This document shows, one piece after another, positions 31,580-41,593 of a stretch of DNA of 64,000 nucleotides. Position numbers and translations under genes: made by a program. This DNA is from Cordylochernes scorpioides (taxonomy: Eukaryota > Arthropoda > Arachnida > Pseudoscorpiones > Chernetidae), in NCBI GenBank assembly GCA_030710605.1, contig CP092870.1:58647057-58711056 (forward strand), in the 5' to 3' direction. The notes under the pieces are model-generated. The model saw only the letters and a list, made by a program, of their open reading frames with translations. It was not told the DNA's origin and searched no databases. The first letter of the stretch is position 1. Each line of letters opens with the position of its first letter.

Positions 31580-32690
31580 CTTAAAATTTTGCGAAAATCA
31601 TTGTCATATTCATCATTTTTAGTAAGTGCCCCAATTCAAATTATTTGTTATTATCACGCTATTGCCCTTTTACAAGGATAATTTTCGCGCTACCATAATC
31701 AATGACAAGATTAAAAAAAGCAAATTTTAAATATAAATCAACATAGGTGTAAAACACATTTCTTAATTTCAGAAATCACCTATGGTTTCTCTCCTAAGAG
31801 ACAATATCTTCAAAATCTCAACTAGAAAATAACTGTCCTCCCCTAAAACATGTTTAAAATAAAGATCCTGTCCACTTCCAGCCCGTAGCTAAATTAGGTC
31901 ACCGCCCGCCAAACTTATTGCCACCATTAAATTTGACCATAGATACACTCCTTCGTCCTTTCCCTTTACATGCATAATTAATAATCCATACATCTCTCTC
32001 AACAAACTCTACAACACCCTCACACATCCCTGTCTATAATTGGCAACAATTATTAGTGCGCGACTTAACAACAAAGCCAATCTCCAGCCTCAAGAGCTCC
32101 ATAACGTCGCCACTCTAAACGCACAACAAATTTTCACATTAAACGTGCAAACCCCACTAACAATCTAAGAATTCTCGATATGTGTTCGTACAACCACCAC
32201 CCATGACTTTAGTAAACTTGTATTCATGGTGAAACAGGTTAGATTCTGTACCAAAACTATGACTTCACGTGACACCTTTCCATTCAATTCACAAGTGTCG
32301 CACGGCAACACAACAAATATTTTTCTCACTTAAGAGGCCAAAGACGCCTTCATGCCTGTGACACATCTCACCCCAAATCGTGTCCACGTCGAAAGTCACA
32401 CCTTTAACCACTTCTAGCCTAAAATCACCGAATAACATTTTTACTAAGTGTGGCGACCGCACTTTGCGGATTTAACCTGTTCCCTGATATTTGGCCAACC
32501 CAATATCTTGATAAATCAAGAAAAGCCATCCACAACGCGTTTCGCGCTGTTGACGCTCGTCAGCGTGGATTAAGCTGTACCACTGCGACCAAAAAGATTT
32601 TTGGTCCCAGTCGCTTCTTGAGAAACCAAAAAATGGATATTTAAGGCCAAACTTGCGTAAATACGCTTAACACATGAAAAAATAATAGAA
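31580..32690. other. no gene seen
   Basis: Single-copy-looking AT-rich sequence. A 64-codon frame (32450-32644) reads KAIHNAFRAVDARQRGLS, faintly like a psq-type helix-turn-helix. The likeness is too weak to call and nothing around it supports a transposase. Confidence 0.45.
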
Positions 32691-32697
32691 AAAAAAT

Positions 32698-33500
32698 ACA
32701 GAATCCTGTTAGAAATGAATCTAAAAAGAAATGAGAAGCAGGGGAAGAAATCCTCGCTCAGAAAAGAGAAAAAGAAGAAAAGAATATCTATGTACAAAAG
32801 GTAGATGTAATACACACACAAGCCTTTATTAAGACATTCCGTCTTATACAGAATCCTGTTAGAAATTAATCTAAAAAGAAATGAAAAGCGGTGGAAGAAA
32901 TCCTCGCTCAGAAAAGAGAAAAAGAAGAATAGAGAATATCTATGTACAAAACACTATATACATCGTACATAGAACACAGTGGAGAAGTAAGTATATTGAG
33001 TAAATGGTTACATCTTGTGAATAAAAAAAAATATTTCCATACAGTTCAGTTACTTTGTTAGGTCTTTTTTTTCCATCTTGCCGTCTTGAAAAAATAAAGA
33101 ACTTTAAAATAGCTGACTCATTATCCATCAAGTCTGAAAGAAAGGAATACAATAACCTAAGAACAATTTTTAACGCTTTGCCAAATGCTTTATTTTTATT
33201 TACTTCTCCTGACGAAGACAAAATATTTTTGTTAAAACGTTGAGAATATAAAAAAAAACTAACTGGCCGAAGTGTCTATTTTTTTTTATAGAAAAAGAGG
33301 AAGGAATTTATGGGAAAATGTAACGCTACGAAACTACTGGATAACAAACTTATACAAACAATCCTTTATTATAACATTCTGTTTTATACCGACTCCTGTT
33401 AGAAATGAATCTAAAAAAATGGGAAGCAAGGAAAGAAATTGAATCATCGCTCAGAAAAGAGAAAAAGAAGAAAAGAGGAAAGAATATCTATGTGCAAAAG
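32698..33500. repeat. three copies of an A-rich repeat, about 110 bp each
   Basis: AATCCTGTTAGAAATGAATC, then CTCGCTCAGAAAAGAGAAAA and GAATATCTATGTACAAAA, occur at about 32698-32800, 32850-32950 and 33383-33505. A second shared block, TGAGTAAATGGTTA with CTTGTGAA, follows copies 2 and 3 (32997 and 33557). No terminal repeats or coding capacity are evident. Confidence 0.7.
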
Positions 33501-33967
33501 TTGAGACTATATACACCGTTTTTCATGCATAGAACACAGTGAAGAATTAGATTATTGAGTAAATGGTTATATCTTGTGAAGAAGAAAATATTGTCATAGA
33601 ATAAATATTCTTTATTGCTGCGTGCTTCAAAACAAAAAAACCTCGCAAAAGATGGACGATTGGTCCATCTAAATATTGGATTAATAAAAAATCTTATTGA
33701 AATCCAAAATAAACCTTATTTTTAAAGTATAGATGTTATGGATGGCTCGATATTCAGAAAGAATAAATATTCTATATCGACTTATTCTACAAATCAAATG
33801 CCACGTCATCATTCTGACGTCAGCATTTTATTTGTAAATAGTTTGTAGATATATCTCTGTTGGATTGATCGATCTGTAAAACTGAAAAATACTTTCTTTG
33901 GGGGAAAAAATTGTTTTATGATTACACATTGTTTTGAAAATAGAGCAATCCATATTTAATTCATTAG

Positions 33968-34063
33968 ATAATAAAAAGGCATATATTGGATTTAACAAAA
34001 TATTTGTTTTGCCAATATTTCGGCTAAATATTTTATTAAATCCAATATATGCCTTTTTATTAT
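33968..34063. repeat. long hairpin, 38-bp arms with one mismatch
   Basis: 33968-34005 (ATAATAAAAAGGCATATATT...) is complementary to 34026-34063 except at one position, with a 20-base loop. The arms are AT-rich but contain GGCATATATTGG, so this is not simple-sequence symmetry. It could be a tiny foldback element or form a cruciform. Confidence 0.85.
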
Positions 34064-34209
34064 TTGATTAGTCATTGGTCTGATTTATAATCTTGATATG
34101 GAATCAATGAATACTGACATGAAGTATACGTCAATAGAAACAGAATGCTACCTAACCGATGATTTCCCTTTATCAGTCAAATGATGTATAGCTCAATCGA
34201 GAATACTAT

Positions 34210-34404
34210 TTAGTCTTAAAAAAACACGTTCTGAAGTTTGAGGCCAAAAACTTAATATGTAAACTGTATGACAAGGAAATTCCTGAACACCTGAATTCCT
34301 GTACAGCCCTTGATACAGAGAGGAAGGCCCTATATCAACAAATTAAATGTACCAACATTTCACACCTACGTATTGCTTTCAAAAATATCAGCAAACAAAT
34401 CTAA
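34210..34404 (+). other. short open stretch of unknown meaning
   Basis: The plus strand is open for about 64 codons ending at TAA 34402-34404, with a non-repetitive composition (FEAKNLICKLYDKEIPEHL in the middle). I recognise no domain and there is no methionine near its beginning. It may be a relic of a gene or transposon exon. Confidence 0.25.
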
Positions 34405-34849
34405 GGCTATAGTTTACTATATTTTTTTTAGATTATCATTATGTAAGGACCAGTAAACAAGTGAATGACTTTTAGACGAAGAGTAAAGCCAGTTCAATTT
34501 CTATGTAAATAACACAATATGATTATTACCTTACCCAATTGGGAGAATGTGTATGGGGCAAGTCCCTAATAAAGGCTTTTGTGTGCGTGTGCTTGTTCTG
34601 TTCTGACTTATAATCTTGATAGAGAACCAACGAATGTTGACATGAAGCCAATAGACCAGGATGGTGCAACAATATTGTCATGAGGAAAGAGTTTCCTGGT
34701 ATTCCCTCTTAACTTAACTGGATCGACCGGTCGTGGAAAACAGTGGCGCCACATAGAAGGTAGAGATAACTCAGTTCTCTCCTCTTTTTCTAACTGCTGG
34801 GTAGATTTGGCTTATGTACATTGTAACTTTTATGTAAATCGCATCGTAC
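34405..34849. other. no gene seen
   Basis: AT-rich spacer. CTTATAATCTTGATA and AATGTTGACATGAAG near 34608-34650 echo 34085-34125, so a short direct repeat is present. Nothing else is supported. Confidence 0.45.
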
Positions 34850-34851
34850 TA

Positions 34852-35009
34852 CAGTTAAGCCTGTCTATAGCGCCCCCTCTTGGGACTCACCAAAATAGGG
34901 TGCTATAGAGAGGGGGTGCTATAGACAGGTCACTTTTAATGTAAATTGCATCGTAATACGTATTTCAAATAGGGCGCTATAGAGAGGAAGGATATAGATA
35001 GGTTTAACT
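34852..35009. mobile_element. pogo/Tigger-type MITE, 158 bp
   Basis: The left end is CAGTTAAGCCTGTCTATAGC and the right end, read inward, is CAGTTAAACCTATCTATATC. TA flanks each side (34850-34851 and 35010-35011). The inside has further GGGCGCTATAGAGAGG repeats in both directions. TA targets and this end type are typical of pogo-family non-autonomous elements. There is no coding capacity. Confidence 0.88.
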
Positions 35010-35011
35010 GT

Positions 35012-35286
35012 ATATTAGTTTCGAATATTTATAAATAAGTTATTTTCAAAAATATTACTTACAATATACGTTATTATTGTGGCTGTGTAGTGTTTCAAAT
35101 TGAAATAAGAATTTTTAAGAATTATTGATAAGATATTAAAAAATATTAAAATCAAAACTATTATCAAGCAAGGTAATTCACATTGTAGCGAATTTAATTA
35201 ACAAATTAATATAGTTATTATTCTGTTTCTATTTTAATTATTTAATTATTCACTGATAATCCTTTATCCTTTCTTTTATATATATA
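35012..35286. other. no gene seen
   Basis: AT-rich spacer between the MITE and a Helitron. Confidence 0.5.
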
Positions 35287-36152
35287 CTAGCCAAATGACC
35301 CGGGCAACGCCCGGGTTTTACCCGATTAAATGTTTTTATTCAAATACTATTTGTTACAATTATAAATTGTCACCGTGGATGTCACTTTTGTGAAACATCC
35401 AGCTCCAAACTTTGTGTGTTTTTAAAAAATAAAAATGTAAATTTTCACAACGATATTTGAAAATTATATTATTTTGATTTTCAAATACTATTCGTTACAA
35501 TTATAAATTGGCGCCGTGGATGTCACTCTTGTGAAACGTCCCGCTCCAAACTTTGTGTCTGAGAAGCGATATTTTTATAGAAAGATGATCTGGCTTTTTT
35601 GTTTTCTGCTCGAATGAATGTTTTTCTGTTAGAATTTTGTTCCTGCGTACAAAAAAAAAAAATGAACTGGTTTCACCCGTGGTCTCTGCTTTTTGGAATT
35701 TTTCCCGATATAATTTTGTATCTGATAATTAAACATAATACAGCAATATTGTCATCATCATTTTCTGACTAAAAAACAACTTTTAATGCCCAGAACCTGT
35801 CAATTTCAATTTTTATTGGCTAAATATCTGACAAATATCTTTTCCAGATTTTTCTTTATGTCCTATCAAAACACGTCTTACATGTACATTAGGTCACCTG
35901 ATATTACCTCCCATCTTCACCGCTAGAGGCGCTGCTTGCGAGCGAAAAGGCAAATTTGCAACGCAATTTGCAAATAACTCGAAGAATATTCGGGATTGAG
36001 ACCTGAAATTTTCACTATAAGTTTTTCCAGATTCTACTCTATATATTGTTAAAATTTCAGTCAGATTAGTTACGTATTGTGGACGTGTATAGCCGACATA
36101 GATACCCACATACATACATACATACATACACTGACTTTTATATATATAGGGA
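35287..36152 (-). mobile_element. complete non-autonomous Helitron, 866 bp
   Basis: On the minus strand it starts TCCCTATATATATAAAAGTC after an A and ends with the CCCGGGCGTTGCCCGGG hairpin, TCATTTGGCTAG, then T. A 5' TC, a 3' hairpin about 10 bases before CTAG, and insertion between A and T define Helitrons. It lacks the Rep/helicase gene. Copies or pieces of the same body occur at 18955, 44197, 44806 and 52010. Simple (CATA)n lies next to the 5' end. Confidence 0.92.
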
Positions 36153-36159
36153 TATGTGA

Positions 36160-36775
36160 TATGGTCTGGTTGACTCTTGTAGAATCCTGTCGACTAAAAC
36201 TGTGGTGAGGTATCCAGTCGACTTAAATTATGGTGTGAGTCCCTGTAACTCTCGCTATACTGTGTTGACCGAGAGGAACAGTCAGGATAAGGAGTTTTCC
36301 AGTACCTCTCTGCACCTTGGAAGACCTTTTACAGTTCTCACAAAGTACAGGCAGTCGTCGTCGAGGCAGAGTCGAAAGCTTGGGGATGTCCACACAAAAA
36401 ACGAAGACAAAGTTGCACTAAGAAAGTTCCGTGAACAGATAAAAGTTGAGCTAGGAGCGAAAGATGGAGATAGAAGAGTTCTTACTGGTCTACATGGTGG
36501 ATGAGGTGGACCTGGGGTACAACCGACGAGGGCTCACGCAGATGGTGAAGTGACTGTCAAGTGACTGTATTTTTGGCTAGGACGGAGGCTTTTTGTACCT
36601 TTTCTTGCATTTCACCAGATGTGAAGAGTGTGGATCGTCTTGTGAAATTCTAAACTGGCGCCGTCCTGACAGCTTCCAATCTATCTTTAGATGTTGTTTT
36701 GTGACTTTCATCTATCTCGAATTTAGACGTTTTTGACTTCTATCTCTTTAGCTCAACTCATAATCTATTACAGAG
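36160..36775. other. unassigned, less AT-rich block
   Basis: It contains a 100-codon plus-strand frame (36202-36504) of plausible composition (LGRPFTVLTKYRQSSSRQS). I recognise no domain and see no splice or start context that would make it a gene. It could be a fragment of an LTR element's untranslated region or single-copy host sequence. Confidence 0.3.
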
Positions 36776-36778
36776 TTT

Positions 36779-36905
36779 TATTTATTTATCCTCAGTTTGT
36801 ACAAAGTACATTACATATGATGATGTAATGACACATGTCAATAATGCGTATAATCATTTACAGATGTGTTTCAATTATTAATCATTTACAGATGTGTTTC
36901 AATTA
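36779..36905 (-). mobile_element. 5'-truncated LINE 3' tail
   Basis: Read on the minus strand this ends GTACTTTGTACAAACTGAGG and then (ATAA)n, the tail style of jockey LINEs. Upstream of it ATCATTTACAGATGTGTTTC is duplicated in tandem (about 36857 and 36885). Nothing coding is left. Confidence 0.5.
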
Positions 36906-36970
36906 TACAACATGAAAATCTTGTTATAAGTTATATACAATATGGGGTTGTTGGCTTAAATTACTATATA

Positions 36971-37453
36971 TCTTCTATCTATATTAATAAAATGCAAATT
37001 TCATAAGTGGTGTTCGCTAAAAACTTTCGTTACAATGCATCAATTTCGACCAAATTTTCAACATTTATGTAAAACGAGATGGAGCAGGTTTTGCTTAACA
37101 TCAAAATATTTTTCCTAACTTTAAAATACATAACTTTGCTGTTATCGATAAAATAAAAAAAAATCAACAGAGTTAATTTTATTTATATATAAATACAGAA
37201 AAAAAATCAGCAATTCATTCAACTCAATCTAAAAAAATATTCAAAACAAGCAATTTTAAGATAACACCATATGTAAAACAGTCGGCCAAGAAAACAACAA
37301 CGATATTACATCTTTCTCACATATTCACACACAATCTTGATTATTAATTAAAACTAATCTTTAACATTGTTTATTATACTTCATAATATATAATATTCGT
37401 TAGGCAAACTTTCACTCGTGTAAAACCCGGGCGGAGCCGGGTACACCCGCTAG
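36971..37453 (+). mobile_element. non-autonomous Helitron, 483 bp, right-facing
   Basis: It starts TCTTCTATCTATATTAATAA after A, and ends with the hairpin CCCGGGCGGAGCCGGG, TACACCCGCTAG, then T. It is the mirror image of the next element and the same subfamily as 43671-44174. Confidence 0.92.
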
Positions 37454-37473
37454 TATATATATATATATATCAA

Positions 37474-37950
37474 CTAGCGGATGTGTACCCGGCTTCGCCC
37501 GGGTTTTATCCGAGTGAAAGTTTGCCTAACGAATATTATATATTATGAAGTATAATAAACAATGCTAAAGATTAGTTTTAATTATTAATCAAGATTGTGT
37601 GTGAATATGTGAGAAAGATGTAATATCGTTGTTGTTTTCTTGGCCGACTGTTTTACATATGGTGTTATCTTAAAATTGCTTGTTTTGAATATTTTTTTAG
37701 ATTGAGTTGAATGAATTGCTGAATTTTTTTCTGTATTTATATATAAATAAAATTAACTCTGTTGATTTTTTTTTTATTTTATCGATAACAGCAAAGTTAT
37801 GTATTTTAAAGTTAGGAAAAATATTTTGATGTTAAGCAAAACCTGCTCCATCTCGTTTTACATAAATGTTGAAAATTTGGTCGAAATTGATGCATTGTAA
37901 CGAAAGTTTTTAGCGAACACCACTTATGAAATTTCCATTTATATAGAAGA
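37474..37950 (-). mobile_element. non-autonomous Helitron, 477 bp, left-facing
   Basis: An inverted near-identical copy of 36971-37453, with its 3' CTAG end facing the other copy across about 20 bp of (TA)n. On the minus strand it starts TCTTCTATATAAATGGAAAT and ends GGGTACACATCCGCTAG-like sequence. Together the two make a palindrome of nearly 1 kb. Confidence 0.92.
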
Positions 37951-37989
37951 TATAATATAAATGAGTTTTAAAAATTGTTTAAAAAAAAA

Positions 37990-38060
37990 TGTATCGGCCG
38001 GGAATCGAACCCTGGCCGCCCGCGTGGCAGGCGAGCATTCTACCACTGAACCACCGATGC
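37990..38060 (-). tRNA. tRNA-Gly (anticodon GCC), possibly decaying
   Basis: On the minus strand it begins GCATCGGTGGTTCAGTGG (A box) and contains GGTTCGATTCC (B box). The anticodon loop CTGCCAC gives GCC (38026-38028). The acceptor stem has one C-A mismatch (GCATCGG with CCGATAC), and the T stem has one A-G mismatch (CAGGG with CCCGG). A T-run follows the gene. The two mismatches suggest a recent pseudogene or a marginal gene. Its 3' flank is shared with the tRNA at 38536-38606. Confidence 0.85.
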
Positions 38061-38063
38061 TTT

Positions 38064-38316
38064 AAAAAAATCAAATTCATTTATCGTCGCGACCAGTGCA
38101 GCGCCCTAGCGGTAAAAGACTGGAACTAACGCTTTTTGGTTTTTTATTTTTAAAAAAAAGCACATTAACTTTTTTAGTTTTTTGAATAGCCTATATGTTA
38201 AACGAAATCTTCAGCTACCTACATGCGAAATTCCATAATGATTGAGTCAGTAGATTTTGCGTGATGCGATAACAAACATCGATTTCGCATTTCATTTTTA
38301 TATATATAAGGAAGGA
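38064..38316 (-). mobile_element. Helitron-like fragment (second subfamily), 5' part
   Basis: On the minus strand the 5' end TCCTTCCTTATATATATAAA follows an A. The body (ATGAAATGCGAAATCGATG ... TTACCGCTAGGGCGCTGCAC) matches 41594-41830 and 46048-46230. It stops at GAATTTGATT, precisely where the tRNA-Gly region begins. In the other copies this point continues with GGTTAATAATTAACACG. Confidence 0.8.
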
Positions 38317-38535
38317 TATATATAAAAGTCAATGTCTGTCTGTTTCGCGATAAACTCAAAACTACTGAACCAATTGGTACCAAATTTTGCATGTCGCTTT
38401 TTATAAACCTGAGGAAATTTTTCGGCTACATTTTGATTAGTATTTTTGGCTATTTCTTTTTTTCATTTGAATAACTTTTTTTACGCGGAGTAATCCGGAA
38501 TGGAATGAATACCCAAATATGGGCAATTTTTATAA
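38317..38535 (+). mobile_element. Helitron-like fragment, opposite orientation
   Basis: It starts TATATATAAAAGTCAATGTC, a Helitron-style 5' end, and runs rightward to the second tRNA-Gly. No 3' hairpin or CTAG end is present before the tRNA. Its body differs from the left-hand fragment. Confidence 0.6.
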
Positions 38536-38606
38536 GCATCGGTGGTTCAGTGGTAGAATGCTCGCTTTCCACGCGGGCGGTCCGGGTTCGATTCCCGGCC
38601 GATGCA
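38536..38606 (+). tRNA. tRNA-Gly, GCC-type body with anticodon UCC
   Basis: A 71-nt gene with perfect acceptor (GCATCGG/CCGATGC) and T stems (CCGGG/CCCGG), A box TGGTTCAGTGG and B box GGTTCGATTCC. A run of T's directly after it would serve as the pol III terminator. The anticodon loop is TTTCCAC, so the anticodon is TCC (38568-38570). The rest matches the GCC isoacceptor at 37990-38060, so two loop substitutions changed the anticodon. It would still decode glycine (GGA) if charged. It looks structurally intact. Confidence 0.9.
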
Positions 38607-38660
38607 TTTTTTTTTACAATTTTTAAAACTCATTTATATTATTCATATCCTTATCCTTAT
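38607..38660 (+). repeat. shared 3' flank of the two tRNA-Gly genes
   Basis: TTTTTTTTTACAATTTTTAA followed by AACTCATTTATATTAT also follows the other tRNA-Gly (about 37940-37989 on the minus strand). The copied unit therefore extended at least 45 bp past the gene. Confidence 0.75.
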
Positions 38661-38824
38661 CCTTTCCTTATATATATATATTATATATTATATTATATTA
38701 TTATATTATATTATATATTATATTATATTATATTTATATTATATTATATTATATTATATTTATATTTATATTATTTTATATATATTATATTATATTATAT
38801 TATATTTATATTTATATTTATATG
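38661..38824. repeat. AT simple repeat (TATAT/TATTATAT)n
   Basis: An almost pure A/T simple repeat. Tyr/Ile-rich open frames across it (38505-38930 and 38602-38916) are artefacts. The Tigger element is inserted into this tract, which resumes at 41520. Confidence 0.95.
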
Positions 38825-39364
38825 TACACTTCGTTCTCTTTTTATGCGGTTTTGGAGTTATGCGGTGCAAGAAAAAAAAAAAAAAATTCGAAATTCGAAT
38901 AATTTTTTTTTGGTGATTCACTTTTTCTGAAAACGAATAAGAATAACAACTACAACTCTAGTATTACGCAATCAATACAAAGAAAGAATTTTGTAACGTC
39001 CTGGTTGTATGTTAAGTTATCCAACAAACAGTAGAGGGGAAGTTCCAATGTCTTTTATTCCGCGCCTGCCGGTGTCTTACACAACTCGTGCAAAACCGAA
39101 ATCAAAACTGAAAACCCGCCGGCGTGCCAGCTGCCATTACAAATTTATTTTTTCTTTTATTGACATGTTTTCTCTTGATTTGTTCTTAAAAACAAAAGAG
39201 ACAAAAACAAAAATACCTCGTTAAAATTGCGTGTTTTTATGCTGCATTTTGTTTTTGTATGAAACTAATTAAAAAAGCCTGCATATTGGAAAGCATTAGA
39301 AAATAAAACTTTGTGAAAGAAGGTTACTACCGAAAACCGGAAGATAAATTTACTCAAGTGAATT

Positions 39365-39426
39365 GTAAGTTTTTTTGAATAATTTTAGTGCGTAATTGTA
39401 CATTAAGTTTTTTCTATAATTTTTAG
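39365..39426 (+). other. possible intron in the Tigger 5' UTR
   Basis: GTAAGTTTTTTT at 39365 and TATAATTTTTAG ending at 39426 look like splice donor and acceptor, 15 bases before the transposase ATG. This is an inference from the consensus match alone. Confidence 0.35.
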
Positions 39427-39440
39427 TCCTCTTAAAGAAA

Positions 39441-39605
39441 ATGTGTGACAATAATAAAAAACAAAAAAGAAGTGCAATTTCGCTAGAAACCAAAATTATA
39501 ATTCTCGATTGCTTGGCGAAAGGAGAAAGATCAACAGCAATAGGTAAACGTTATAATTTAGGCGAATCTACTATAAGAGCAATAAAAAAAATGAAGCGGC
39601 AATAA
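39441..39605 (+). pseudogene. Tigger transposase, N-terminal DNA-binding domain
   Basis: It starts ATG at 39441 (MCDNNKKQKRSAISLETK) and continues IIILDCLAKGERSTAIGKRY with NLGESTIRAIKK, the first CENP-B/psq-type helix-turn-helix that binds transposon ends. It ends in a stop at 39603-39605 after a slip in the A-run at about 39583-39590. The upstream sequence has no competing ATG in frame. Confidence 0.85.
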
Positions 39606-39905
39606 GAAGATCAGTCAGATCTGGTACAAATTTGAGTTCTAAAATTTCATCATATTCAAGAGGCACTTTAATAGAAAAAAACAGAAAAGGCTCTCGTAAT
39701 TTGGATTGAAGATTTAACTCAAAAAAGAATTCCGTTAGATGGACATTTAATCAAGATGAAAGCCCTTAAATTTTAAAAGGAGTTAAAAGAATCAGAGCCA
39801 TCTACATCTTCACGTGAAAGTAATCCACAATTCTCTGCCAGCACAGGGTGGTTAACTGGTTTTATAAAAATACATTCTTTTCATAATCTAAAAATAAAAG
39901 GTGAG
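39606..39905 (+). pseudogene. Tigger transposase, second DNA-binding domain, disrupted
   Basis: In mixed frames this reads NEAAIRRSVRSGTNLSSK, ALVIWIEDLTQKRIPL (a CENP-B second HTH block) and STGWLTGFIKIHSFHNLKI (the W-x-x-F-x-x-H block). Stops and at least two frameshifts interrupt it. The domain order matches Tigger transposases. Confidence 0.75.
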
Positions 39906-40427
39906 GTGGCTTCTGCAGATGAAGAAGCTGCTAGAAAATATCCTGAAAAGTTGGCTAAAATTATTAAAGATGGAGGATATTGTGCCCATCAAATCTTCAA
40001 TGCTGATGAAACAGGATTGTTTTGGAAAAAAATGCCAACCCGTACTTACATTGCAAAGTCCGAAAAAAATGCCAGTGGTTTTAAAGCTGCTAAAGATCGA
40101 GTTACTTTATTGCTGTGCAGCAATGCATCTGGCGATCGAATGTTAAAACCGCTGCTTGTAAATCGATCTTTAAAACCACGTGCATTAAAAGGAAAAGACT
40201 TAAATACACTGCCCGTACATTGGATGGCAAACAAGAAGGCCTGGGTAACAACGGCTATTTTCACTGAATGGTTCAATAAATGCTTCGTACCCGAAGTAGA
40301 AAATTATATGAAAGAGATGGGTCTCGAATTTAAGATCTTATTAATTCTTGACAATGCACCAGGTCATCCAAACTTAGAACATCCAAATATAAAGGTAGTT
40401 TTTTCCCTCCAAACACAACGAGCCTAA
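39906..40427 (+). pseudogene. Tigger transposase, DDE core (first two aspartates)
   Basis: It includes IFNADETGLFWKKMP (first Asp), KDRVTLLLCSNASGD, KPLLVNRS, and ILLILDNAPGHPNLEH (second Asp). These are the hallmark blocks of the DDE superfamily endonuclease in Tigger and jerky proteins. The frame fails at about 40400 in a T-run, just before the third aspartate. Confidence 0.9.
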
Positions 40428-41122
40428 TTCAACCATTAGATCAGGGAATTATTTCAACATTTAAAAAATATTATGTAAAATTCACTTTCCAATTCATTTT
40501 CGATAAACTGGAATCCGATACAATAACAGTTACTGAAGTTTGGAAACAATTTAATATCTTGAACTGTGTAGATCATGTTGCGTTAGCAATTGCCGAGATA
40601 AAATCACAAACTTTAAATGCATGTTGGAAAGCTGCTTGGCCTGAATGCGTATCAAAGAGAAATGAATCAAATAGAACAACAATAGTAACATCAGATATTA
40701 TTTCAATTGCTAAGGAAATAGGTGGGGAAGGTTTTGATGATTTTGGCGAGCATGATATAGAAGAATTGCTTGTGGACGAAGCCCTAAATGATGATGATAT
40801 TTTGGAAAGTATGGTAGATACTACTAAAGATTTCGAAACAGTAGATAGCGAACTGGAAGATGTTACTCCACTGGACGAAAAATTACTTCGGGAAGGCCTT
40901 CAACTTTCCAGTAAATTGGAATTTTTTTTTATTCAAAATGATAATGATGTAGAACGCGCCTTAAAATTCCAACGTGATCTGAAATTTTGTATGTCTGGCT
41001 ACAGAGAACTCTACAAAGAACTAGTCAAGCCATCACAGCGTTTGATTACTGACTACCTTGTCAAAGAAAAAAAATCACTGAAGTTCCTAAAGAAGCATTA
41101 CCATGTAGATCTGATGACGTAA
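40403..41122 (+). pseudogene. Tigger transposase, third aspartate and C-terminal region
   Basis: After the frameshift it reads FPPNTTSLIQPLDQGIISTF, which gives the third catalytic Asp (PLDQG). ACWKAAWPECV follows, then an acidic tail rich in Asp and Glu (for example GEGFDDFGEHDIEELLVDEA). The acidic C-terminus is common in Tigger-like proteins. It ends before the right terminal region. Confidence 0.88.
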
Positions 41123-41593
41123 TTTTATCTTCAAGTGATGAAAGTGATCTTGCACCAATCCACAAACGGGTTCGCACATTATCAGACAGCGAATAATGAT
41201 GAAAACATTCTTAATATGATTTTAAATAAAGTTTTGTTTATGTTTTTTTTTTTACATATTAAGTTTTGTTTTTGTTATTAACACACATATGTGCCATTTA
41301 TTAAAATATGATGAGAAAAAAATTAAATCTTATTAATTATAAATCTTTTTTTATGCGATTTCTGGTGCATTTTAAAACATTATTTAGGTTTTATGCGATT
41401 TTTTTAATAAATGGAACGTATCCATCATTTTACATATAAATGTATGTCTTTTTTTGTGCGATTTTTTTTTATGCGGATTCCCCTGGAACGCATCTACCGC
41501 ATAAAAAAAGAACCAAGTGTATATATTATATTATATATATCTATAAAAATAAATAAATAAAATAAAATAAAAATAAAAATATAAAAATATATA

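Larger units (their letters stand above)
38827..41519 (+). mobile_element. full-length Tigger/pogo DNA transposon, 2693 bp
   Basis: The left end is CACTTCGTTCTCTTTTTATG and the right end, read inward, is CACTTGGTTCTTTTTTTATG, with TA on both sides (38825-38826 and 41520-41521). Inside is a transposase of the Tigger/jerky/CENP-B group with frameshifts. The length is normal for Tigger elements. Both terminal repeats and the TA duplication are intact, so non-autonomous movement would have been possible after the gene died. Confidence 0.93.

Noticed and set aside
32450..32644. psq-type helix-turn-helix of a pogo transposase
   Set aside because: The likeness is limited to a few residues, and no DDE domain, terminal repeat or TA site was found nearby.
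36202..36504. Host protein-coding gene
   Set aside because: It has no recognisable domain, no supported start or splice context and lies among mobile elements; kept only as an unassigned block.
38505..38930. 141-residue and 104-residue Tyr/Ile-rich proteins
   Set aside because: They are translations of the (TATAT)n simple repeat beside a tRNA gene.
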